Shown here: piece after piece, positions 34,304 through 42,936 of the stretch | Position numbering within the stretch: the stretch's first letter is position 1 | Layout: each line of letters begins with the position of its first letter | From: [Phialemoniopsis] sp. UDSM-2020 | Taxonomy: Eukaryota; Ascomycota; Sordariomycetes; Thyridiales; Thyridiaceae | NCBI GenBank assembly: GCA_018873225.1 | Contig: JAEILZ010000001.1 | Location: 7,006,001 to 7,070,000, forward strand | Length of the DNA stretch: 64,000 bases | Direction of reading: 5' to 3' | Notes under the pieces: generated by a model | Database searches by the model: none | The model's input: only the letters and a program-made list of their open reading frames with translations | Told to the model about the DNA's origin: nothing | Made by a program: the position numbers and the translations under genes

Positions 34304-34966
34304 TCTGGGAGTCTGCTGCGTGAGGCGCGGTACGGGAAGTTCAAAGGGAAGATTGGTGGGAAGAAATGAACTTGGTGGGAGAGCCTCTTCGTCGTCGTCG
34401 AAATTTGTCCAGGCCCAAAAGCGACAGGTCCTTAGATTTCCGAGAATTTTTTGTGCGGCTTCTCAATTAGGGTCGCAGGCGAGAATGGACCCTCTCTATT
34501 TTCCAATGTGGGGTTAGAGCCAATCACGCGAGCCTAAATCACATGGACCCACTTTCGTTCACCACTCTGATCTTGAACACTGTCAGGCAGCTGGCAGAAG
34601 CTGGCGATGCAAAGACTACTAAAGTACGTACCGCCTCAGGTACTTATTTAGATTCAGGACATATGCTGAGGAGAGTTGAACAATGCTTTCATTCTTGCGA
34701 CCTGGGTTCATTCGATCGCGCTCTTTTCCCCATTGCTACCGGGTATATCGCTCCAGGTATGAAGCAAAGTGAACAGACACCAAAATCAAAGTAGCCCCCT
34801 TGACGCCTCGCTGATGCATAAATAATCTGGTCGAAACGGGTTCTCCCACGCGTCCTTGTAGGCCGCTGCCATGCCCCATGTCCTCGCTGTTTCCCTATGC
34901 CCTGCCCCGCCCTTTCCAGTCACCTGTCGCACGTAGCTAGCTGGGACGATAGAGCTCTGACGCCGC
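34304..34966. promoter_or_regulatory. RACK1 promoter/leader and TAF8 3' side
   Basis: The RACK1 leader (34304-34440) has no upstream ATG on the coding strand. A plus-strand frame at 34543-34794 begins MDPLSFTTLILNTVRQLAEA and is described separately. Confidence 0.4.
34543..34794 (+). pseudogene. Short frame with a MDPLSF... N-terminus like fungal NLR/ankyrin proteins
   Basis: The first 21 residues resemble the MDPLS-type N-terminal motif common in fungal STAND/NLR and ankyrin proteins. The frame stops after 83 codons, with no domain after it. A GTACGT donor-like site at 34623 could splice the start to something else, but there is no coding sequence nearby. It is best read as a remnant, or a chance match. 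Confidence 0.2.
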
Positions 34967-36095
34967 TCAACCTTTGCCCGCCATGCCCTCGCGCGCGGCC
35001 CTCTTCCCGCCTCTCGCCATCTCATGGCGATAGAAGGCTCTCTCAGCATTGACAATCATACTATGATCAGCAATCTCTAGCCGGGCGGCGCCCGCGTCCG
35101 TGGCCGTCCTGGTCTTGCCCTTGCCAGACTCGTCCATCAACTCGCGCATCGCCGATTCCCACAGGTCGTAGCGTTCCTTGCTCTGCGGGTTGCGCACCGC
35201 CGTAGCCCGCACCTCCTTGAGCGCGTTGATCTTGCTCGCCCGGACAAGACCGCGCAAGGCCTCCTCTGCCTGCTTCGCCTCTCGCGCGGCCGCCTCGCGC
35301 ACCTTCTTGGGGTCGCCGCGGGGCCCTTCCACAGCCAGATGATCGAGCCTGCCGCCCGTCTTGACAGGCGTCCCGTCGTCGTACCGCAAGCCAGTACCGC
35401 GAACCGTAACCGAGTCGACGTCGATGGGCGTCGCCCTGTACGTGTGGATGCTCGGGAAGTTGGGAAATCCCTTCGGGATGTAGGCGCGGGATTCCTTCTC
35501 TGCCCTGCCGCTCAACTCGGCGCCTATCAAGGGCAACTCTGGGGCAGCAGCGGCGTGCTGTGCCAAGGGGTCAAAATACGCCGGCAGGAGCTTAGCTCTC
35601 GGGAGGGGGTTCCGTAGATGCGGCTTCAGCGCCGAGGTGCGCAGGTTGAAGCGTGAGAGGGCCAAATCAAAGTCGACAGGGCTCGGATGTGCGCGGCGGG
35701 CTGTGTGCGCAAGTAATTTGGTGTCTTCTATTAATGATTGTAGATCTGCGGTCGCAAGGCAAGGGCCTCGGTCAGTCATAGGCACCACGAGATGGGCGAG
35801 AACATTCCTTACATATTTCCGTCATCGCTGTGAAGCTTTCCAGGGCTTCGGGAGATGCCGCATCGAAGCCGATGTGCTCTAAGGCCAGGGTTATGGATCG
35901 TCGTAGACCGGAGCGCGCTTGCTCGTCTTGTGACGGCGGACCGTGTCGGACGTTGGAGGCCGGGCCTGTTTGTGTTGGTGATGGCGCAGGCTCTACAGCC
36001 TCGTTGATGTGTAATGGCGACGTCCTTTGTCGCTTTCGAGACGCTGCATCCTCGTCGGCAACCGGCGAGGGCCGCTTCTGGGGTGAGGCGGCCAT
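34967..36095 (-). CDS. TAF8: TFIID subunit TAF8
   Basis: Exons 35813-36095 and 34967-35745, with a 67-nt intron (donor GTAAGG, acceptor CCGCAG), give 353 residues. After a basic, disordered N-terminus comes a Bromo_TP histone fold (about 65-135): RSITLALEHIGFDAASPEAL, then across the splice EIYLQSLIEDTKLLAHTARR and SPVDFDLALSRFNL. A TAF8 C-terminal-type segment follows, with the hallmark GFPNFPSIHTYRATP. TAF8 pairs with TAF10 in the histone-fold core of TFIID and helps bring in TAF2 during RNA polymerase II preinitiation. The remaining C-terminus is charged, with a long helix (KKVREAAAREAKQAEEAL). The start at 36095 is the only in-frame ATG before the histone fold that keeps the usual N-terminal length. 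Confidence 0.85.
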
Positions 36096-36746
36096 GGTGA
36101 CAGCCAGGGCAGTGGAAAATCCGTCGCTGCTAAAAGGGCGACGAGCGCTGCCGTGAGAGCTTTAGTGCCGTGCAGATCGAGGCATTTGCACACCGGGATG
36201 ATCAGCTTCTGTCGTCGTGAAGGTTGAATTGTATTTGATGCGAGGTTGACCCAGGTCGCGCGCGCAGTCGTTCTGGGTGCTCTGACCTGAAGACGACTTT
36301 CCGTGAGAGGTGAGGTTGGCTGGGCTGGTTACCTGGTGCTACTCTTAGGCGGTCCGTGCGCGTGCCGCCCTAGCGTCGAGCCTCAAGTGGCACCACGGCC
36401 GCCTTTTCACCAGAGCCTCATCAGCTATTGACATGCACCCCCAAGCCAGGGCGGCTCAGTGGACGCGACCGCGATCGAAATTTAGGGACTATCGTCTGAT
36501 ATGTGCCTCAAGGTCTATTTAGGCTTTTGCTAAGCAAGGTAGGGAAGGTAGGTACATTGTTTACAAGCTCGAGGTCGGGATCATATCGCGCTTCGTAAAG
36601 TCCACGTGGGGACGTGCTAGGAGAGCAATGGAGCTGAGTCGTGCAGCAACGGCGGTGAGCTCACAATTTTTTGATCACTGCGTGTGCGTGCATTTTCTTG
36701 TCAGTTCTTGCTCGATCCAGAATACCTATTGCAACGCCCCAGCAAA
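36096..36746. promoter_or_regulatory. Divergent region between TAF8 and the LRR-kinase gene
   Basis: 651 bases. It holds an ATG at 36628 followed by a GTGAGC site (36655), which could be a small 5' exon of the kinase gene, but this cannot be decided. Otherwise no gene is seen. Confidence 0.35.
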
Positions 36747-38129
36747 ATGCAGCAACTCAGTTCGCTTCGGGCGGGCGAGTATCGAAGCGCGGGCCTCACA
36801 AAGCTCAAATTGGCCGAGAAGTTGGATGAATTCCCGCAAGAGATCTTCGACCTGGGCGAGACCTTGACGACCCTTGATCTCTCAGGCACGGGCTTGGCAG
36901 CGTTGCCGGCGGCATTTGGCAGCCGCCTGCCCAAGCTACGGATCGCCTTCTTCTCCAACTGCCGCTTTGCGCAATTCCCCGAGGCGCTCGCGTCTTGTCC
37001 CAACCTCGAGATTGTCGCCTTTCGGAGCAATGACATGACCAGCATCCCCGAGGGCGCCCTGCCGCCTCGACTACGGTGGCTCATCCTCACCGATAACCAG
37101 CTGGAATCGCTGCCCTCGAGCATCGGTCGCTGCAGCCGGCTGCAAAAGTGCATGCTCGCCGGCAACCAGCTGCGGTCCCTGCCCTCAGAGATGGCCGCCT
37201 GTCAAAAGCTAGGGCTGCTACGGCTCTCATCCAACTGCTTTGACCAGCTGCCCCAGTGGTTGTTTGGTATGCCGGAGTTGGCCTTCCTCTCGTTTGCCGG
37301 CAACCCTTGCTCGACCGGCCAGCCTGCCAGCGTCACCGGCAACCCCCATTCCCACGCCGAGCTATGCAAGGTGAAGTGGGCGCGCCTGGACATCCAGGAC
37401 ACGCTGGGCGAGGGTGCCTCGGGGGTGATTTCCAGGGCCACGAGGCGCTTCTCCAGCGGGGCCGAGGATGAGCAGGTCGCTGTCAAGCTCTTCCGGGGCG
37501 CTCTGACCAGCGACGGCTCCCCCGTCGACGAGATGCGGGCCTGCATTGCTGCTGGCTCCCACAAGAACTTGATCGGCGTCTTAGGCAATGTCGACGAGCA
37601 CCCGGATGAGGTCGGCAGCGACTTTCAGGGTGGCCTCGTCATGCGCCTCATCCCGCCTCACTATCAGGTGTTGGGCCGACCGCCGTCCTTTGAGACTTGC
37701 ACCAGAGACACGTTTCTGCCCACATCGGCCCTATCCCCCAGGGCCGCGACCGAGATCCTTGAGGCTCTCGCTTCGGCAGCCGAGCACCTCCACTCCAGGG
37801 GGATTGCCCATGGCGACCTCTACGCACACAACATCCTCACTTGCGAGGGCTCCCCCACCCTTCTGGGCGATTTCGGAGCGGCTACTGTCTATGGGCTGGA
37901 TGCCCCTTTTGCCCAACGCCTCGAGCAGCTCGAGGTCCTAGCTTTCGCGCACCTCGTAGAAGATGTTCTTGGGCTCTTAGCGTCGCAGTCCGCTCCTGAC
38001 GAAGCCACAGTGGGTGCAGTAGTGTCCAAGCTCAAGGCGCTGCATGCAGATTGCTCTGCTACGCGCGTCCAAGATCGGCCATCCTTTGCCAGAATACACC
38101 AAGCCGTGTTGGATCTCGTTGGTCCTTGA
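36747..38129 (+). CDS. Leucine-rich-repeat protein kinase of bacterial type
   Basis: One exon, 460 residues from MQQLSSLRAGEY (an in-frame ATG exists 63 bases upstream, but bacterial homologues start here). Residues ~20-195 hold about seven LRRs (LTTLDLSGTGLAALP, LRWLILTDNQLESLP, LQKCMLAGNQLRSLP). A kinase domain follows: glycine loop LGEGASG (220-226), VAVK with Lys247, catalytic loop HGDLYAHN (355-362, HGD instead of HRD), and DFG at 375-377. A VRFG-like end (RPSFARIHQAVLDL) closes it. The order LRR-then-kinase, the LFRGALTSDG and TRDTFLPTS blocks and the overall length match an LRR-kinase family I know from Pseudomonas and Burkholderia. Active-site residues look intact. No transmembrane segment or signal peptide is seen, so it is probably cytosolic; substrate unknown. 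Confidence 0.85.
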   Translation: MQQLSSLRAGEYRSAGLTKLKLAEKLDEFPQEIFDLGETLTTLDLSGTGLAALPAAFGSRLPKLRIAFFSNCRFAQFPEALASCPNLEIVAFRSNDMTSIPEGALPPRLRWLILTDNQLESLPSSIGRCSRLQKCMLAGNQLRSLPSEMAACQKLGLLRLSSNCFDQLPQWLFGMPELAFLSFAGNPCSTGQPASVTGNPHSHAELCKVKWARLDIQDTLGEGASGVISRATRRFSSGAEDEQVAVKLFRGALTSDGSPVDEMRACIAAGSHKNLIGVLGNVDEHPDEVGSDFQGGLVMRLIPPHYQVLGRPPSFETCTRDTFLPTSALSPRAATEILEALASAAEHLHSRGIAHGDLYAHNILTCEGSPTLLGDFGAATVYGLDAPFAQRLEQLEVLAFAHLVEDVLGLLASQSAPDEATVGAVVSKLKALHADCSATRVQDRPSFARIHQAVLDLVGP

Positions 38130-39813
38130 GGATTCCATGTCCACTTGCTAATACTTTCCTATCTAACTCTGCCTGCCCCGCACGAAATGGATGTGACCTC
38201 GTCGACGTGGTTGCGCCCGCAGTAATGTGGCAGTGGTCAATGAGGGGACGGGCCATGACCGCAATAGGCAAGGAGCCGGGCTTTTCTGGACCTCGCGGCT
38301 ACATGTACTTTGGAGGCCCCGAGGCGCACGGGTACTTCATCCTGCGGGTACCGACCTATGGAGGTAGATGCCAGGTTTCGAGAAAGAGCCTGTCGGTGTG
38401 TTTATCAGGCTGGTAGTGGCGGCTGCATTGCGGCTCGCTATGAAAGAAGACGATCCAAGAGACTCATTTTGGGTAGGGCACGGCAGCCCTCATCATCAGA
38501 TTTCACCTACATCAGTCAGGTGTTTGCATCTCTACTACGAGGTCGCGAGCGTAGATGCCTGGTCCCGTGAGCCGAGGATGGCCAGGAACGGTGCACACAA
38601 AAGTCAATGATATGGCAATTCACATATATTTTCTTGAATGATGTACCGCACTTCTCGCGATCGATGATGCACTGCAGGCAGGCCGGGGAAGTGAGAAACT
38701 CTCCCGGCGACAGGGGCACAACCCATACAACTCACACTTGCTTGCATCAGGGTCGCACGCCGGATATCTTGATCCAGGAGAATATTTTCTCCCAGAATAC
38801 AGCCACCACTTCTTGACGGAGTAGAAACATGGATTAAAACATGCAATAAATGAACGATTCTCGTTATCTTGTCGTCCCGATGCAAGCACCCGCTGAGACA
38901 ATCGCAACCGGTACCTACGTGACACTGGCCACTCCGAGTCTAGCGCCGGTCTGGATCATTGATGGATTTGATCATGGATTGATATGGCTGGGACGGGGAC
39001 CAACTTCAGGGTCTCGGGTCGCTGGCTTTTAGCTGCCGAGAAACCCCACTTGCGCCCGCCCCCGCCAGGCGCAAACAGAGCCCTAGTCAACTTGTCTACA
39101 GAGAAACAGCAGCAACTTTTCGATTTCGATCTGCTGTCACAAGACAACATTGAACGCACTTATACGTACTTTACCTGACCTAACTCCACTCGGCGACCAA
39201 CGGGCAGCTTTCACGTCGCACGCGTTGGCTGCAGTGCTGCCATGTTCTGCCGGCGCCCGGAGGCCGTTGTCCAGCTTTATGTAGTTAAGGGTGCATGTGG
39301 TAGTGCCCTGCCGATCTCCGCCAACACCACCGAAGCAAACACCAACTAACGAACCAACCATCATGGAAAACCCCCCCCACACACACACCCTTCTTTGTAT
39401 ACTGCTTGCTCAACCAACCCGTCGTGCCCGTCTCGTCGACCTCAAGTTCTCTCATCCTACTCTTCTGGGCTGGTCTCCCGTCGGTCTTTTCTCCGTCTTG
39501 TCGGCCAGGCACTCGACTCTAGATCTGGACAAACACCACATCACGCAGTGTAGCATTGCATTTGTCTCGTGACTTGCTGTAAGGCCAGCAATTTTGGTCA
39601 TCGACAACTTCCTGCCCTGTCAATCGTATACCAGGACCGGCATGCAGTGCGACAACCGCTGAGGAGCCACTTTCTTAACTCCTCTCTCTCGTCCCCGTCG
39701 CCTTTTCTTTCTCTCCTGTCTATCACTTACCGGCCTTTAGCGTTGGCTTGCACAGTTTAATGCCGACGGCGGCCTTCGGCAGTTGAACAATTCACAACCT
39801 TGGCGCTGGCACC
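38130..39813. other. Intergenic, no gene seen
   Basis: 1.7 kb between the kinase and the AlkB fusion gene. A C-run followed by a CA repeat lies at 39370-39390. The proximal leader (39680-39813) is C/T-rich and contains a short upstream ORF of eight codons at 39760-39786. Confidence 0.45.
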
Positions 39814-42800
39814 ATGGCCGCTGCGTTTCCCATCGACCAGAGCGTCCTCCCGCACTTGCGGACGCGCAAGGCCCTACTGGTCTTGGATTTTCAAAATGAC
39901 TTTTTGGAACCCGACGGGGCGCTGGCCGTGCCCGAGTCCGACGACCTCGTCAAGCAGGCCCTGAGAGTCGTCGAGGCTTTCCGCCAGTCGGGCGCTGGGG
40001 ACATCATCTGGGTCCGCAGCGAGTTCCAGGGCCACCGCCCTGCTGGGGACGACCGGATCGTCACGAGCGACACGGCTATTCTGCCGTCTCGCTCGTCGTC
40101 TTATTCGCGCGGCCGCAGGAGAGTATCTGACCCGCCGCCCGACGAGCCCGACGGTGACGACGAGGCCTTTCTCAGCGTCGTAGAGGCCGGCGACAAGCCA
40201 AAGTGCGTACGGCCGGGCACTCGCGGCAGCGAGCTCGTCTCTGAGGTGGCTGCTGTCGTCGAGCAGAGCGGAGACATGGTCCTCACCAAGACGCACTATT
40301 CGGCCTTTGAGTCTACACAGCTGCTGATGCGTCTCCGCACCCGCCTCGCTACCGAGCTCTATATTTGCGGCTCGCTCACCAACATCAGCGTCTATGCCAC
40401 CGCCGTCGATGCCGGGCGTCACGGCCTCGCCGTCACAGTCATCGAGGACTGCTGTGGCCACCGGGGCGAGGTTCGCCACCACAATGCCCTGCAAAAGCTA
40501 ACACAGCTCATCGGCTCCGAGGTGGTCGTCGGCGACCAGCTCGTTGACACCCTATCCCCAAAGGTGCCGGCGCGGGGCAAGGTGCCGGACAAAAAGGCCC
40601 CGGTGCCGCGCAAGGCGGGGAGCCCGTTGCGCCCGGGAAACGGTAACAGCGGCGGCGGCAGCAGCAAGAGTCTACCCGTACGTAACAAGATTCGGTCTTC
40701 TGTGGGGGAGGAGGAGGTCAAGTCCTCCTCCAAACAAAAACCTGGTTCTGCCCCGCCCAGATCAGAACTAAAAGATGCAGCTCCCTCACCCGTCGCCCCT
40801 CCGAAGCAGCCGCTGGTGTCTACAGCGGTTCAACCCGTGGTAGCGAATCCGGCGGGGACGCGCCCGAAAGACGAGCCGGCATCAGTCGGGGCATCGGACA
40901 AGCAGGACGCCGGCGTTGCGCCGGAGACAGAAGCTCGAGACGGCAAAGAGAGGTCGCCTGCAGCCGAGAAGAGGGCTCAAGCCGGCACGGCAGACCCCAA
41001 AGACGCCACTCGAACCTCTTCGAAAGCCAGGGCTGAGCAGCTGAAAAAGCACATCATGGGCGTCGTGAACGCTAGCGCCTCTCGCGTAAGAAGGACAAAC
41101 TCACAAGCCACCCTCGTTGGGAAACCCGTCATTAATGCTCTGTCGGAACAGACTACGCCAGACCCGGCCTCCGACGGAACCAGCCTAGAAGAAGATGCCG
41201 AGGTGCCACCCCCACCACCACAAGACGGATCGGTTTCGAAAGTACCCAAGGCAGAGCCGAGCGCCAAGGAGACCGAGGAGAGCCACCACAGCGAAGCCAC
41301 AAGTGACGAGGACGCCTCCGTCGCCAAAATGAAGGCATCGACCAAACAGCCTGACGCGAGTGAGCCTCTTTGCGAAGGGGACACGACCATCTATCATAAC
41401 GTCCTGCCGCCGTCCGTCGAGGAGGGTATCTTTGAGCGCCTGCGGGACGAGGTGAGCTGGATGCGCATGTCGCACCAGGGCGGCGAGGTGCCACGCCTAG
41501 TCTGCGTGCAGGGGGACGTAGACGAGCAGGGCAATATGCCCGTCTACCGACACCCGGCCGACGAGTCGCCCCCGTTACTTCCGTTCAGCCCCGCCGTCGT
41601 ACAGATCAAAGCCGAGGTCGAGAAGGTGCTTGGCCACCCTCTGAATCACGTCCTGATACAATTCTACCGGAGCGGCAACGACTACATCTCGGAACACAGC
41701 GATAAGACCCTAGATATCGTCAAGGGTTCTTTCATCTGCAACGTAAGCCTGGGCGCAGAGAGGACCATGATTTTTCGTACCAAGAGGGCGGATAAGGACC
41801 CCTCACGAAAGTCGGCCGATGCCGAGGCGGCAGACGCGACGGGGCCGGCCGGGGCGGCGCCGCCGGCTACCGAGGGCAAGAAGCGCCAGGCGGTACGTGC
41901 CCAGCTTCCGCACAATTCGCTGTGCCGGATGGGCCTCAAGACCAACATGCGCTGGCTCCATGCTATCCGACAGGACAAGCGAGCGGACCGGGACAAGACG
42001 CCGGCCGAGATGGCCTTTTCGGGTGGCCGCATCAGCCTGACCTTCCGGTATATCGGGACCTTCCTAAACACCGATAGCACGCTCATCTGGGGTCAGGGGG
42101 CTACCTCGAAGGAGCAACAGGAGGCGCGGCCCGTCATCAACGGGCAGACACCCGAGGCAGTCAAGATGCTCCAGTGTTTTGGGCGGGAGAACCAGACTTC
42201 GGAGTTCGACTGGGACAGCACATATGGTGACGGCTTCAACGTGCTGCACATCAGCAACGCTCCCAGGTTCTTCAGTAGCGGCGATTCAGTGGTCGACATG
42301 CGGATACAGCTGATGCTGGCTGAGTACGGCATTGCCTTCGCCAAGGGCAGCATGGGCCTGGCCCCGGCCGCCCGAGGTGACCAGGATAACGCAGAGGCCA
42401 GGCGTGTGACAATCGGCTCTGGTGATGTGGCAGTCAAATTCATCGACGACGACGCTGACCACTCGGCCGTGGAGGGCCAGCTTGCCATCATGCTGTATCT
42501 GGACGCCCTGCACGGCGCCGCGCAGTACCAGCAGGCCGGGCCCCTGTTGGCCAAGAGGCTGACGCGGTTCCAGCAGGCCATCACCCTGCTAGACAAGTGG
42601 AGGACCGCGGCCGAGCCCACCGAGGCCGAGAGCGGAGGCAAGAAGCGCAAGGGCCTACTCCAGCCGCTGGCCCGGGAGCTCCTGCTGTGGGACGGCTACG
42701 CGTCCGAGACGGAAGACGACTACATCGCGGGCGGGGAGGACGCCACGCTGCCCGACTTTGCCCTGTGGCCCGTCCTGTACAACATGGAACGGGCGTGCGG

Positions 42801-42936
42801 TGGGCAGGAGGCGCTCGTCTCCGAGCTGAGCAGCATGGGCTGCAAGGGCTTGGTCAAATACTACAAGGTGTTCAAGGGAAGGCGCTGTGTGATGCACGTT
42901 CTCAAGTCTCATGGGGACGCCGGCTCGCAGGCGTGA
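39814..42936 (+). CDS. Three-domain fusion: isochorismatase-like, AlkB-like dioxygenase, GST-like
   Basis: One exon, 1040 residues. Domain 1 (about 15-225) is an isochorismatase-like hydrolase fold: Asp25 (LLVLDFQNDF) and Lys159 (LTKTHYSAFES) are present, but the usual nucleophile Cys is Ser192 (LTNISVYATAVDA). A long, disordered Ser/Pro/Lys linker follows (~245-510). Domain 2 (about 520-755) is an AlkB-type Fe(II)/2-oxoglutarate dioxygenase, with His628 and Asp630 (SEHSDKT), distal His716 (MRWLHAI) and the arginines R739 and R745 (GRISLTFRYIG). Domain 3 (about 800-1035) looks like a glutathione-S-transferase fold: an N-terminal part NVLHISNAPRFF and a C-terminal helical part ending DATLPDFALWPVLYNMERAC. 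AlkB proteins repair alkylated nucleic acids or demethylate RNA. The role of the flanking domains is unknown. A basic KKRKG stretch could act in nuclear import. Confidence 0.85.
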   Translation: MAAAFPIDQSVLPHLRTRKALLVLDFQNDFLEPDGALAVPESDDLVKQALRVVEAFRQSGAGDIIWVRSEFQGHRPAGDDRIVTSDTAILPSRSSSYSRGRRRVSDPPPDEPDGDDEAFLSVVEAGDKPKCVRPGTRGSELVSEVAAVVEQSGDMVLTKTHYSAFESTQLLMRLRTRLATELYICGSLTNISVYATAVDAGRHGLAVTVIEDCCGHRGEVRHHNALQKLTQLIGSEVVVGDQLVDTLSPKVPARGKVPDKKAPVPRKAGSPLRPGNGNSGGGSSKSLPVRNKIRSSVGEEEVKSSSKQKPGSAPPRSELKDAAPSPVAPPKQPLVSTAVQPVVANPAGTRPKDEPASVGASDKQDAGVAPETEARDGKERSPAAEKRAQAGTADPKDATRTSSKARAEQLKKHIMGVVNASASRVRRTNSQATLVGKPVINALSEQTTPDPASDGTSLEEDAEVPPPPPQDGSVSKVPKAEPSAKETEESHHSEATSDEDASVAKMKASTKQPDASEPLCEGDTTIYHNVLPPSVEEGIFERLRDEVSWMRMSHQGGEVPRLVCVQGDVDEQGNMPVYRHPADESPPLLPFSPAVVQIKAEVEKVLGHPLNHVLIQFYRSGNDYISEHSDKTLDIVKGSFICNVSLGAERTMIFRTKRADKDPSRKSADAEAADATGPAGAAPPATEGKKRQAVRAQLPHNSLCRMGLKTNMRWLHAIRQDKRADRDKTPAEMAFSGGRISLTFRYIGTFLNTDSTLIWGQGATSKEQQEARPVINGQTPEAVKMLQCFGRENQTSEFDWDSTYGDGFNVLHISNAPRFFSSGDSVVDMRIQLMLAEYGIAFAKGSMGLAPAARGDQDNAEARRVTIGSGDVAVKFIDDDADHSAVEGQLAIMLYLDALHGAAQYQQAGPLLAKRLTRFQQAITLLDKWRTAAEPTEAESGGKKRKGLLQPLARELLLWDGYASETEDDYIAGGEDATLPDFALWPVLYNMERACGGQEALVSELSSMGCKGLVKYYKVFKGRRCVMHVLKSHGDAGSQA

